Assembly (NCBI GenBank): GCA_020635035.1
Contig: JACKAO010000001.1
Span: forward strand, 310,001-374,000
Direction: 5' to 3'
Source: Calditrichia bacterium
GTDB taxonomy: Bacteria > Calditrichota > Calditrichia > Calditrichales > J004
DNA: 64,000 nucleotides
Part shown: positions 16,932-26,049 of the stretch, one piece after another
Position numbering within the stretch: position 1 is the first letter of the stretch
How the letters are laid out: the number at the start of each line of letters is the position of its first letter
Notes under the pieces: model-generated
The model's input: only the letters and a program-made list of their open reading frames with translations
What the model was told of the DNA's origin: nothing
Databases searched by the model: none
Made by a program: the position numbers and the translations under genes

Positions 16932-18119
16932 ATGGACCTTTCAAAAAAGTTAGCCTATTACAAGCAACAAGCCGGTATTTCAGAAGAACCTGTAAAACTG
17001 TCTCCTTCGCTCACTGCTCTAAAAGAGCGTTTTAATGCTGAGATTCTTTTTGAAGATGCCCCGGTTCTGAAAATAAAAAAAGAGCATGCCTTTCCTGAAT
17101 ATAATAATCTGCAGGTTATACTGAAGCTTCTTACAAAAAATGAATTTTCCAAACCGATTGATCGTTCCCGTTGTGTTTTCTTTGATCTCGAAACAACCGG
17201 ACTTGCCGGTGGTGCCGGTACATTTGCTTTTTTGATAGGATTTGCCTGGTGGGATAAAGATCGTGTTGTTACCAAACAATATTTTTTACCTGATTATGGC
17301 CGTGAATACTTTCTGTTTTCAAAATTACAGGAATGGATAAGTAGTTTTGACTATATCATTTCATTTAATGGTAAATCATATGATATGCCACTTTTAAGCA
17401 ACAGGTTTATTCTTAACAGAATCCAACCACTGTTTAAACAATCAGCACATATTGATTTGCTTCATCTTTGCCGTCGTATTTGGAAGAATACTCTGGATTC
17501 ATGTGATCTGGGAAGTATTGAGACACATCTCCTAGGTATAGAGCGCAGTGATGATATACCAGGGGCCTTTATTCCGCAGGCTTATTTCGATTTTATAAAT
17601 ACAGGTGTTATTCATGATGTAGTCCGAATGATTGAGCATAATTTGCAGGATATTATCTCACTGGCGCTAATTTTTGATAAGCTCGCTCACCTGGAGCAGG
17701 AACCACATAAATTAAAATTAGAGACAAATGATTTTGCCCGCCTGGCTAAACTGGCCTTTGAAAGTTCAAATTTCTCTTATTATAGTTTCCTTGAAAATGA
17801 GCAGTCAATAAAGTACTCTGCAGAGTATTATTACTGGAAAAGTATGGCTCTAAAAAAAGAGAAACGCTGGGAAGATGCAAATCTACTTTGGGAAAAGCTG
17901 TTCAGTAATGGAGATTTCTGCCTTATAGCCATGGAAGAATCTGCAAAATATTACGAACATGTTAAAAAGGATTATACTAAAGCAATGGATGTAGTTGACG
18001 CTGCACAAAAACGTTTTGATTTGCAGGATGAATTAGGTTACCAGGTATTTGATCCGCAATGGCAGGAAAGATTTCTTAAAAGAAAGCAGCGTTTGACGGA
18101 AAGAAAACTTATGGCCTAA
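16932..18119 (+). CDS. mrfB: DEDDh exonuclease MrfB/YprB-like with C-terminal helical repeats
   Basis: A 395-residue protein with an RNase H-like 3'-5' exonuclease domain: Asp85 and Glu87 in FFDLETTG, Asp151 in ISFNGKSYDMPLL, and His236 with Asp240 in HNLQD complete a DEDDh site. The remaining 130 or so residues form TPR-like helices (KSMALKKEKRWEDANLLWEKL), as in the YprB family. It pairs with the helicase gene 9 bases upstream; in Bacillus subtilis the same two-gene unit (mrfAB) repairs mitomycin C lesions. All catalytic residues are intact. A 127-base spacer without a clear terminator separates it from the next gene. Confidence 0.87.
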   Translation: MDLSKKLAYYKQQAGISEEPVKLSPSLTALKERFNAEILFEDAPVLKIKKEHAFPEYNNLQVILKLLTKNEFSKPIDRSRCVFFDLETTGLAGGAGTFAFLIGFAWWDKDRVVTKQYFLPDYGREYFLFSKLQEWISSFDYIISFNGKSYDMPLLSNRFILNRIQPLFKQSAHIDLLHLCRRIWKNTLDSCDLGSIETHLLGIERSDDIPGAFIPQAYFDFINTGVIHDVVRMIEHNLQDIISLALIFDKLAHLEQEPHKLKLETNDFARLAKLAFESSNFSYYSFLENEQSIKYSAEYYYWKSMALKKEKRWEDANLLWEKLFSNGDFCLIAMEESAKYYEHVKKDYTKAMDVVDAAQKRFDLQDELGYQVFDPQWQERFLKRKQRLTERKLMA

Positions 18120-18246
18120 AAAGTCTTATTTTTCTTTGCAAAGTGAAATAAAAACTGTAATTTAATGCTGTACTTTTTCTTTAAATGCGTCGTAATCTGC
18201 GCGAACCCACAATAAATATATCAATCAGCCAGCTTGGGGAGGTTAT

Positions 18247-20055
18247 ATGAGTTTTAAAAGCATTGGGGAAATGTTTTTTGCTAAACGGAATGAAAGCCCT
18301 GACAACACTGCCTACATGTATAAGGAAAGTGGTGAATGGAAATCTGTTTCATTTCGCGAAGTAACAGATAAGGTTGAAAAACTTGCTGCCGGACTGGCTG
18401 CATCAGGTATAAAAAAGGGTGATAAGGTTGCTATTGTTTCGGCGAACTGCCTGGAATGGGCAATGGTTGATTATGCCACAGTAAGTTTAGGCGCCATACT
18501 TGTAACAATATATCCTTCACTTCTGAAAGAGCAGGTGCAGTATATTTTAAACGATTCCGAATCTAAAGCAGTTTTTGCCCAGGATGATATTCAGGCTGAG
18601 AAAGTTGATGAAATCCGTAAAAAAGTAAAAACACTGGAATCTTTTATTATTATCGATGAGAAAAATTCTGATATTAAAGATCCATGGAAAGGTTTTAATT
18701 CGATAATTGACGACGGAACAGAATTCCTGCAAAAAGATGATAAATATGTTTCAAATGCAGTCGCCGGAATTACCCGTAATGACTGGCTTACTCTGATTTA
18801 CACATCCGGAACTACGGGTGAACCGAAAGGTGCAATCCTTACACATGGAAATCTGCTTTCCAATATTGAAGCAGGCTTAAAACGCCTTACTGTTGGACCA
18901 ACAGACACTTTTTTAAGTTTTCTGCCTTTGAGTCATGTTTTTGAACGAATGGCCGGACATTACCTGGCTTATTACAGTGGAGCAAAAATTGCTTATGCTG
19001 AAAGCATTGATACAGTTCCCATAAACATGGGTGAGATAAAGCCAACAGTAATGGCATCTGTACCAAGGCTTTATGAAAAAATGTATGCACGTGTTTTGGA
19101 AAGTGTTGAGTTGGGTTCTGGTCTTAAACAAAAAATATTTCATTGGGCTGTTGGAGTAGGAAGAGAATACATTAATAAAATTATGTATAAGAAACCGGTT
19201 GGGGCAACATTACAATATAAAAGGAATATTGCCTACAAACTTGTCTTTAGTAAACTTGCAGAACGTGTTGGTGGAAAAATCCGTTTTATGATCAGTGGAG
19301 GTGCACCGTTATCTGGCGAAATCGCGGAGTTTTTCGGTGCCGCCGGAATTATGATTCTGGAAGGTTATGGTCTGACGGAAACATCACCATTAATTTCGGT
19401 TAATACACTCGATGATTTTCGTTATGGAACCGTAGGGCAGCCCGCTCCTGGTGTTGATGTAAGAATAGAAGAAGACGGAGAAATATCTGCAAAAGGTCCA
19501 AATATTATGGTTGGTTATTATAAAAAAGAAGCCGATACAAAAGAGGTACTTGATGATGACGGTTGGTTCCATACAGGTGATATCGGCCATCTGGATGAAG
19601 ACGGATTCCTGAAGATTACAGATCGTAAAAAGAACATTCTTGTCACAGCAGGCGGTAAAAATATTGCTCCGCAACCAATTGAAAATATTATGATCACCAG
19701 TAAATATATAGAACAGTTCATGATGATCGGTGACAGAAGAAAATTCTGCTCGGCAGTAATTGTAGCTTCAGAAGATCCGCTGAAAAAATGGGCAGATGCT
19801 AAAGGGTTAAATTACTCCGGTTTCAGTGAACTTGTTAAGCTGCCTGGTGTTCAGGAGCTCGTTCGCGCAGAAATAGACCGCCTTTCCGCAGGTCTTGCCA
19901 GCTATGAAACAATAAAGAAATTTTTTATGGCGCCGGCACCGTTTACAATTGAAAGTGATGAGCTTACACCATCTCTTAAAGTAAAAAGAAAGGTTGTGCT
20001 GGAAAAATATGCTAAAGAAATTGATGCACTGTATAATAACGGTGGAAATGATTAA
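18247..20055 (+). CDS. Long-chain acyl-CoA synthetase (AMP-forming)
   Basis: A 602-residue adenylate-forming enzyme of the FadD15/FAA1-like long-chain class, which activates fatty acids to acyl-AMP and then acyl-CoA. Core motifs are YTSGTTGEPKGAILTHGN (about 185-202), the SFLPLSHVFER stretch typical of long-chain enzymes, GYGLTETSP (about 373), the hinge GWFHTGDIG, and the ITDRKKNILVTAGGKNIAP segment. No signal peptide is seen, so it is probably cytoplasmic or membrane-associated. A GGGGAGG ribosome-binding site precedes the ATG, and a terminator follows immediately, so it is likely monocistronic. Substrate chain length is inferred from the family only. Confidence 0.92.
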   Translation: MSFKSIGEMFFAKRNESPDNTAYMYKESGEWKSVSFREVTDKVEKLAAGLAASGIKKGDKVAIVSANCLEWAMVDYATVSLGAILVTIYPSLLKEQVQYILNDSESKAVFAQDDIQAEKVDEIRKKVKTLESFIIIDEKNSDIKDPWKGFNSIIDDGTEFLQKDDKYVSNAVAGITRNDWLTLIYTSGTTGEPKGAILTHGNLLSNIEAGLKRLTVGPTDTFLSFLPLSHVFERMAGHYLAYYSGAKIAYAESIDTVPINMGEIKPTVMASVPRLYEKMYARVLESVELGSGLKQKIFHWAVGVGREYINKIMYKKPVGATLQYKRNIAYKLVFSKLAERVGGKIRFMISGGAPLSGEIAEFFGAAGIMILEGYGLTETSPLISVNTLDDFRYGTVGQPAPGVDVRIEEDGEISAKGPNIMVGYYKKEADTKEVLDDDGWFHTGDIGHLDEDGFLKITDRKKNILVTAGGKNIAPQPIENIMITSKYIEQFMMIGDRRKFCSAVIVASEDPLKKWADAKGLNYSGFSELVKLPGVQELVRAEIDRLSAGLASYETIKKFFMAPAPFTIESDELTPSLKVKRKVVLEKYAKEIDALYNNGGND

Positions 20056-20059
20056 TTTC

Positions 20060-20082
20060 GGGAGCTAAGGCTCCCTTTTTTT
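20060..20082 (+). terminator. Rho-independent terminator after the acyl-CoA synthetase gene
   Basis: A 6-bp stem GGGAGC/GCTCCC with a TAAG loop is followed by seven T residues, ending 18 bases before the purM start. Confidence 0.9.
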
Positions 20083-20100
20083 ATTTATCCGGGGTAACAA

Positions 20101-21096
20101 TTGAAAAAATACACATATAAAGATTCTGGTGTAGATATCGCAAAAGGCGAAGAAGCGATTTCAAACATCAAAGATGCAATCAAGACAACCTTCTCGAAAA
20201 ATGTATTGGGCACTATCGGTGGTTTTGGCGGAATGTTCGAAGTTCCTGAAGGATACAAAAGGCCGGTACTGGTTTCAAGCACCGATGGAGTCGGCACTAA
20301 ACTTCGCGTTGCTGTTATGGCACAAAAACATGATACAGTTGGTGAAGATCTTGTGAATCATTGTATAAATGATATTGCTGTTTTAGGTGCTAAGCCGCTT
20401 TATTTTCTTGATTATTTTGCAACAGCTCGTCTGGATGAGACAGTTTTTAATGCGGTTCTGACAGGTTTTATCCGCGGTTGTAAAAATTCAGGAGTCTCCT
20501 TGATTGGTGGTGAGACAGCCGAAATGCCAGGCATTTATAATGGTGATGATTATGATTTATGCGGCACTATTGTTGGAATAATCGAGAAAGAAAATATTAT
20601 CGATGGTAGAAGAATAAAGAAGGGTGATATATTAGTTGGACTGGCATCACAAGGTTTGCATACAAATGGTTATTCACTGGCACGCAAAGTATTGTTTGAA
20701 GATTTTACAGTTGACAGTTTTGTAAAAGATATAGACAATACGATCGGTGCTGAATTACTTAAAGTTCACCGTTGCTATCTTAATCCAATCCAGGCGGCTA
20801 TCTCAAAATTTCAAATAAAAGGAATCTCACATATAACAGGTGGTGGGATTGTTGGTAATACTTCACGCGTTCTGCCAGAAGGACTTAAACTTCAGGTGGA
20901 TTGGGGCAGCTGGCATACACTGCCCATATTTGATTTGATTCAGGAAACCGGCAGTGTCCCGGTAAAGGACATGCGTCGCACCTTTAATCTTGGTATTGGG
21001 CTTATTTTTATTGTTGATCCGGATCAGGCTGATGAGTTGACGGGTTGGTTGAATAACAATAATGAGAAAGCCTGGAAAATAGGAAGTATAATTTAG
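20101..21096 (+). CDS. purM: Phosphoribosylformylglycinamidine cyclo-ligase (AIR synthetase)
   Basis: ATP-dependent closure of the imidazole ring in purine synthesis, converting FGAM to AIR. At 331 residues it fits the family. Motifs include KNVLGTIGGFGGMFE, the Mg/ATP segment STDGVGTKLR (about 60-69), NDIAVLGAKPLYFLDYFAT, and the signature GGETAEMPGIY. The start is a TTG at 20101, giving the usual KKYTYKDSGVDIAKGEE N-terminus; there is no alternative ATG nearby upstream. It begins just after a terminator. No other pur genes are adjacent. Confidence 0.96.
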   Translation: MKKYTYKDSGVDIAKGEEAISNIKDAIKTTFSKNVLGTIGGFGGMFEVPEGYKRPVLVSSTDGVGTKLRVAVMAQKHDTVGEDLVNHCINDIAVLGAKPLYFLDYFATARLDETVFNAVLTGFIRGCKNSGVSLIGGETAEMPGIYNGDDYDLCGTIVGIIEKENIIDGRRIKKGDILVGLASQGLHTNGYSLARKVLFEDFTVDSFVKDIDNTIGAELLKVHRCYLNPIQAAISKFQIKGISHITGGGIVGNTSRVLPEGLKLQVDWGSWHTLPIFDLIQETGSVPVKDMRRTFNLGIGLIFIVDPDQADELTGWLNNNNEKAWKIGSII

Positions 21097-21140
21097 TTAC
21101 ACTTTTAGATTATATCTGAATTTCAATAACAGGGGAGCTT

Positions 21141-21773
21141 ATGATTAGCGGGCTAATTGTTGCTGTTGTTGCATATTTATTTGGTTCATTCCCGACTGCT
21201 ATTATCGCCGGCAGGCTGTTAAAAAAAATCGATATTCGCGAACATGGCAGCGGGAACGCCGGAGCAACTAATGTTGTGCGTGTGTTGGGCTGGAAGGCCG
21301 GGCTGGTTGTGTTGCTTATTGACATGGTTAAGGGATTTATTCCTGTATTCTGGCTGGCACCTGTCATCACCGGTATTAATGAACATACCGTTTATTTTCA
21401 GATTCTTGCTGCATTAGCGGCTATTGCCGGACACATTTGGACAATTTTTGCAGGATTCCGTGGAGGAAAGGGCGTTGGAACCGCTGCCGGGGTTTTTCTT
21501 GGTTTGGCACCCTTAGCGCTTTCTATTGCGTTGTTATTTTTTATAATTGTTGTCGCTCTTACACGCTATGTGTCACTGGGTTCTTTGTTAAGCAGCGCCG
21601 CCTTTATTGCAACGATGCTGATACAAAAATATTATTTTAACCAGGACGTTCCTGCTGTTTTATTAGCAGTTGGAACAATTATTGTTGCCCTTATCTGGTT
21701 TGCGCACCGTTCAAATATAGCACGCTTATTAAGCGGTACAGAAAGTAAAATCAGTTTTTCCGGAAAAAAATAA
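21141..21773 (+). CDS. plsY: Glycerol-3-phosphate acyltransferase PlsY
   Basis: Integral membrane enzyme that moves an acyl group from acyl-phosphate to glycerol-3-phosphate, giving lysophosphatidate. The 210-residue protein has about five to six membrane segments, the FGSFPTAIIAGR entry, the HGSGNAGATNVVR catalytic loop, and the GGKGVGTAAG loop around residue 114. A GGGGAG ribosome-binding site precedes the ATG. It sits 14 bases before gpsA, whose product supplies its glycerol-3-phosphate substrate, so the two form a phospholipid-initiation unit. The acyl-phosphate maker PlsX is not in the window. Confidence 0.95.
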   Translation: MISGLIVAVVAYLFGSFPTAIIAGRLLKKIDIREHGSGNAGATNVVRVLGWKAGLVVLLIDMVKGFIPVFWLAPVITGINEHTVYFQILAALAAIAGHIWTIFAGFRGGKGVGTAAGVFLGLAPLALSIALLFFIIVVALTRYVSLGSLLSSAAFIATMLIQKYYFNQDVPAVLLAVGTIIVALIWFAHRSNIARLLSGTESKISFSGKK

Positions 21774-21787
21774 TCAAGGGGATTTAT

Positions 21788-22792
21788 ATGAATATTTCAG
21801 TTGTTGGAACCGGAAGCTGGGGTACAGCTTTAGCCCTGGTACTTAGTGAGAATGGCCACAATGTAAAATGCTGGACGCTTGAAGAAGCCCATGTTAAAAA
21901 AATTAAAGAGACAGGAGAGAATAAGGATTTTCTTCCCGGAGTAAAAATTCCGGAATCTTTATTTATTTCCACAAATCTTGAGCAGATAATAGCAGATTCA
22001 GAAATTATTGTCAGTGCTGTACCATCTCAGGTGACGCGTAAAGTAATCGAGAACACACACACAATTAAATTTACAAATGACCCTATCTGGGTAACTGTTT
22101 CTAAGGGTATTGAAAACGGATCCTATCTGCGTATTTCGCAGGTCATAGAAAATGCAGGTAAAATTGATCCTAAAAACATTGTTGCACTTTCCGGTCCAAG
22201 TCATGCAGAAGAAGTTGGAAGAAAAATTCCTACTGCGGTTGTTTCTGCATCTGTAAATATAGATGCTGCAAAAAAAGTGCAGGAAGCTTTTATGAATCAA
22301 TATTTCCGGGTATATGCAAATGATGATGTTGTGGGTGTGGAACTTGGCGGAGCCCTGAAAAATATTATCGCCCTTGCTGCCGGCATTTGTGATGGGGCTG
22401 GCTTTGGTGATAATACCAAAGCAGCTTTAATAACCCGCGGCCTGGTTGAAATTAATCGCCTGGGAGTTGAAATGGGTGCCAACAGTAATACTTTTGCCGG
22501 GTTAAGTGGTATGGGCGATCTTATAGTGACCTGCATGAGCCGTCATTCCCGAAACAGACATGTTGGCGAGCAAATTGGAAAAGGCAGAAAACTGCAGGAA
22601 ATTCTTGATGAAATGGTAATGGTTGCCGAAGGTGTAAAAACCACATTATCGGCTTATGAGCTTTCGCGTAAGCATAATGTTGATATGCCTATAACCGAGC
22701 AAATTTACAGTGTACTTTTTGAAGATAAATCCCCTCATGAAGCAATGGTGGATCTAATGACAAGGGCGTCAAAAATAGAAGATTGGGGCTAA
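21788..22792 (+). CDS. gpsA: NAD(P)H-dependent glycerol-3-phosphate dehydrogenase
   Basis: Reduces dihydroxyacetone phosphate to sn-glycerol-3-phosphate for phospholipid synthesis. The 334-residue protein starts with the Rossmann motif GTGSWGTALA (7-16), followed by LSGPSHAEEV, the catalytic-lysine region GGALKNIIALAAGICDG, and GLSGMGDLIVTC. The ribosome-binding site is AAGGGGA. Direct linkage to plsY fits a shared pathway, and fbp follows 18 bases later, placing triose/hexose phosphate enzymes in one probable transcript. Confidence 0.96.
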   Translation: MNISVVGTGSWGTALALVLSENGHNVKCWTLEEAHVKKIKETGENKDFLPGVKIPESLFISTNLEQIIADSEIIVSAVPSQVTRKVIENTHTIKFTNDPIWVTVSKGIENGSYLRISQVIENAGKIDPKNIVALSGPSHAEEVGRKIPTAVVSASVNIDAAKKVQEAFMNQYFRVYANDDVVGVELGGALKNIIALAAGICDGAGFGDNTKAALITRGLVEINRLGVEMGANSNTFAGLSGMGDLIVTCMSRHSRNRHVGEQIGKGRKLQEILDEMVMVAEGVKTTLSAYELSRKHNVDMPITEQIYSVLFEDKSPHEAMVDLMTRASKIEDWG

Positions 22793-22810
22793 ACACACAG
22801 GGAGAAAAGA

Positions 22811-23821
22811 ATGCCGGCAATAATTACTTTAACCCGCCATATTATTGAAGAACAACGCAAACATCCGCATGCCACCGGCGAATTCACAGATCTGATGAAT
22901 GATGTGGCATTTGCTGCAAAACTAATTTCTTATCATACAAACAAAGCTGGTTTAATGGGTGTTCTCGGTGAAGCGGGAACAACAAATGTTCAGGGTGAAA
23001 AAGTCAAAAATTTGGATGTATTCGCTCATGAAACCATGTTTAAAGCTTTAGATCATGGCGGACATTTGTGTGTCATGGCTTCCGAAGAAGAAGAAAATGC
23101 AATGGAGATACCAGAACAGTTTCCGGTTGGCAAGTATGTTATTTTATATGATCCGCTGGATGGCTCCAGTAACATTGATGCTAATGTAAGTGTTGGAACA
23201 ATTTTTTCGATTTACAGGCGTGTTTCTCCTGATGGGCGTCCGGGCACTTTGGAAGATTTATTACAGCCCGGTCACAGACAAATTTGTGCAGGATACGTTG
23301 TATATGGATCAAGCACAATGCTGGTATATACAACAGGCAATGGTGTTCATGGGTTTACACTTGATCCGAGTTATGGCGAATTTGTCTTGTCGCATCCAAA
23401 TATTAAAACACCAAAAAAGGGAAAAATCTACAGTGTAAACGAATCAAATTTCGATTATTGGGATCAACCACTGAAAAACTATATCAGTTATGTAAAACAG
23501 ATCGATGAAGCATCCGGTCGTCCGCTAAACTCACGATATATTGGCTCAATGGTCAGCGATTTCCACAGAAATCTCTTATATGGCGGTGTTTACCTTTATC
23601 CTGCAAATAAGCAAGCCCCAAATGGAAAGCTGCGCCTTGGTTATGAAGCGAATCCGTTGGCATTTATTGTGGAACAGGCAGGCGGAAGAGCAAGCGACGG
23701 AAAAACACGTATCCTGGATATTAAACCGAAAGAATTACATCAGCGAACCCCTTTATTTATAGGTTCCGAAACAGATGTGAAAATGATTGAAGAGTTTATC
23801 ACTGGTAAAAAACAACAGTAA
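22811..23821 (+). CDS. fbp: Fructose-1,6-bisphosphatase, class I
   Basis: Hydrolyses fructose-1,6-bisphosphate in gluconeogenesis. The 336-residue protein has the class I metal site DPLDGSSNIDANVSVGTIF (about 114-132), the SEEEEN acidic segment, YVVYGSSTMLVYT, and the substrate region with RYIGSMVSDFHRNLLYGG. Class I type is supported by the N-terminal TLTRHIIEEQRKHP segment. The ribosome-binding site is GGGAG. It is the last gene before a 103-base gap, so it probably ends the purM/plsY/gpsA group. Confidence 0.96.
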   Translation: MPAIITLTRHIIEEQRKHPHATGEFTDLMNDVAFAAKLISYHTNKAGLMGVLGEAGTTNVQGEKVKNLDVFAHETMFKALDHGGHLCVMASEEEENAMEIPEQFPVGKYVILYDPLDGSSNIDANVSVGTIFSIYRRVSPDGRPGTLEDLLQPGHRQICAGYVVYGSSTMLVYTTGNGVHGFTLDPSYGEFVLSHPNIKTPKKGKIYSVNESNFDYWDQPLKNYISYVKQIDEASGRPLNSRYIGSMVSDFHRNLLYGGVYLYPANKQAPNGKLRLGYEANPLAFIVEQAGGRASDGKTRILDIKPKELHQRTPLFIGSETDVKMIEEFITGKKQQ

Positions 23822-23924
23822 GCCCGGAATTACAGGGGCTTTAACTATCATTTATATTCTTGATAAGTTTCAGGATCGGTAATAAATTAATTCCTTTGTA
23901 ATGTTAATTCAACAAGGACAGGTA

Positions 23925-25220
23925 ATGCCAGATATTATTAAAATACGTGATGTTGCGAATTATGAAGAACAGGAAGTACAGCTTCAGGGCTGGCTATACA
24001 ATAAACGCTCCAGTGGCAAGTTACGCTTTTTGCTTTTAAGAGATGGAACAGAAACAATTCAATGTGTGGTTTTTAAAGGTTCTGTAAGTGAAGAAGTTTT
24101 TGAAAAAGCAACACAACTTACACAGGAAAGCTCTTTTCGGGTGATTGGTAAAGTGACCAAAGACGAGCGCTCTCCGCTTGGTTTCGAACTTCAGGTATCA
24201 GATCTGGAGATAGTGCATCTTGCGGACGAATATCCAATAACAAAAAAAGAACACGGCACTGATTTTTTAATGGATAACCGGCATCTGTGGCTGCGATCTT
24301 CCCGGCAGCACGCCATTATTCGTGTCCGTCACGAAATTATCAGATCTGCCCGTGAATTTTTTGATAACAGGGGTTTTACACTCGTTGATGCCCCGATTTT
24401 TACCCCAAATGCTGCTGAAGGGACAACAACCCTTTTCGAAACTGATTATTTTGAAGAAAAAGCATATTTAACGCAGAGTGGGCAACTGTACGGTGAAGCA
24501 GGAGCGATGGCATTTGGTGATATTTATTGCTTTGGCCCAACATTCAGAGCGGAGAAGTCCAAAACAAGGCGCCACTTAACAGAGTTCTGGATGATTGAAC
24601 CTGAAATGGCATTCTGTGATCTGAATAAAGATATGCAGGTTGCCGAAGAATTTGTATCTCATATCGTGCAGAATGTAATTAAAAACAGAAATAAAGAACT
24701 TACCATTCTCGAAAGAAATCTCGATTTTTTGTCGAACGTTAAACCGCCATTTCCTAAAATACATTACAGGGAAGCTGTCGAAATCCTTAAAAAGAACAAT
24801 ATCGATTTTAAAGATGGTGATGATTTTGGCGGAACAGATGAAACTGTTATTTCTGAGCAATTTGATCGTCCGGTAATTGTGCATCATTATCCGGCACAGG
24901 TAAAAGCGTTTTATATGAAACGTGATCCGCAGGAACCAGAATCTGCTCTTGCAATGGATATGCTGGCTCCGGAAGGATACGGAGAGATAATCGGCGGGTC
25001 TCAGCGTGAAGATGATTATACTGCTTTATTAGAACGCATTAAAGAACACAATTTACCTGAAAAAGCATTTGCCTGGTATCTTGATTTAAGAAAATACGGC
25101 TCAGTACCACACGCAGGCTTCGGTCTTGGGATTGAACGCACCGTTTCATGGATATGCGGATTGTCTCATGTTCGGGAAACGATTCCATTCCCAAGGACAA
25201 TGCACAGGCTTTACCCTTAA
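23925..25220 (+). CDS. asnS: Asparaginyl-tRNA synthetase
   Basis: Class IIb aminoacyl-tRNA synthetase of 431 residues. An N-terminal OB anticodon-binding domain (VQLQGWLYNKRSSGKLRFL) is followed by the catalytic core with motif 2 FRAEKSKTRRHLTEFWM and motif 3 GFGLGIERTVSW. The end IPFPRTMHRLYP and the DLRKYGSVPHAGFG stretch favour AsnRS over AspRS. I chose the ATG at 23925 because an AAGGA site lies 6 bases upstream; the ATG at 23901 has no such site and adds eight unrelated residues. Direct charging of tRNA-Asn is therefore likely in this organism. Confidence 0.94.
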   Translation: MPDIIKIRDVANYEEQEVQLQGWLYNKRSSGKLRFLLLRDGTETIQCVVFKGSVSEEVFEKATQLTQESSFRVIGKVTKDERSPLGFELQVSDLEIVHLADEYPITKKEHGTDFLMDNRHLWLRSSRQHAIIRVRHEIIRSAREFFDNRGFTLVDAPIFTPNAAEGTTTLFETDYFEEKAYLTQSGQLYGEAGAMAFGDIYCFGPTFRAEKSKTRRHLTEFWMIEPEMAFCDLNKDMQVAEEFVSHIVQNVIKNRNKELTILERNLDFLSNVKPPFPKIHYREAVEILKKNNIDFKDGDDFGGTDETVISEQFDRPVIVHHYPAQVKAFYMKRDPQEPESALAMDMLAPEGYGEIIGGSQREDDYTALLERIKEHNLPEKAFAWYLDLRKYGSVPHAGFGLGIERTVSWICGLSHVRETIPFPRTMHRLYP

Positions 25221-25221
25221 A

Positions 25222-25503
25222 ATGAGCGCATTAAAAGTACAAAAATATCTGATTAGCGGACGTGTGCAGGGAGTCGGTTTCAGATGGTTTGTAAAAGAAA
25301 TGGCAGATCAAATGGGAATAAAAGGTACTGTAAAAAATTTGAAAGATAGAAGAGTAGAAGTGATTGCGCAAGCTGATATTGAGTCTTTGTATCGTTTTAA
25401 ACAGGTATTAAAAAAGGGGCCTGCGCTGTCCCGTGTCGATGAAATGATTGAGACAGATCAGGATGTAAATCAAAACTTCAGCGAATTTAAAGTAGTATAT
25501 TAG
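25222..25503 (+). CDS. acyP: Acylphosphatase
   Basis: A 93-residue acylphosphatase that hydrolyses carboxyl-phosphate anhydrides. The signature GRVQGVGFRWFV carries the catalytic Arg, and GTVKNLKDRRVEV the catalytic Asn. The ATG at 25222 is one base after the asnS stop, and the protein from there matches the family from its first strand. A longer in-frame extension into asnS is not supported. It may be translated by coupling with asnS. Apt follows after 3 bases. Confidence 0.93.
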   Translation: MSALKVQKYLISGRVQGVGFRWFVKEMADQMGIKGTVKNLKDRRVEVIAQADIESLYRFKQVLKKGPALSRVDEMIETDQDVNQNFSEFKVVY

Positions 25504-25506
25504 ATT

Positions 25507-26028
25507 ATGCCGATTGAAAAAATAAAACAATCTGTTAGAGATATTCCTGATTTCCCGCAAAAAGGAATCATCTTTAAGGACATAACACCCATTCTGCACG
25601 ACAAGGACTTGTTCAGAATTTCTCTGGAATTGCTGGCTGAAAAGGTAAAAAAAGTAAAACCGGATTATATATGTGGAATAGAATCCCGTGGATTCATTTT
25701 TGGAGCGGCTTTAGCAAATATTCTGGGATTGGGGTTTGTGCCTGTTAGAAAGCCGGGTAAATTACCTTATGATACATATAAGAAAGAGTACAGCCTTGAA
25801 TATGGTACAAACTCCCTTGAGATCCATAAGGATGCTTTTCATAAAAATGCAAAAGTTGTGTTGATTGATGACCTGTTGGCAACTGGTGGCACTGCTAAAG
25901 CTGCTTCCTGGTTAATTGAGCAATGTGGTGCAAAGGTTGAAGAAATTATTTTTCTTATTGAATTGTCTTTTCTGAAAGGCAGATCTGAATTAGTCGGGTA
26001 TAAGACAGAAGCAATAATTACCTATTAA
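25507..26028 (+). CDS. apt: Adenine phosphoribosyltransferase
   Basis: Salvages adenine to AMP with PRPP. The 173-residue protein has the IRDIPDFPQKGIIFKDITP N-terminus, the CGIESRGFIFGAALA segment, PVRKPGKLP, and the PRPP motif VVLIDDLLATGGTAKAA (about 118-134). It follows acyP by 3 bases and probably shares its transcript with asnS. It complements the de novo purine genes purA and purM of this window. Confidence 0.96.
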   Translation: MPIEKIKQSVRDIPDFPQKGIIFKDITPILHDKDLFRISLELLAEKVKKVKPDYICGIESRGFIFGAALANILGLGFVPVRKPGKLPYDTYKKEYSLEYGTNSLEIHKDAFHKNAKVVLIDDLLATGGTAKAASWLIEQCGAKVEEIIFLIELSFLKGRSELVGYKTEAIITY

Positions 26029-26049
26029 TGTGTAAAAGGACAAATACAA

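Noticed and set aside
23820..23841. Possible terminator after fbp (AAGCCC/GGGCTT)
   Set aside because: The stem is only 6 bp with a 10-base loop and is not followed by a T-run.
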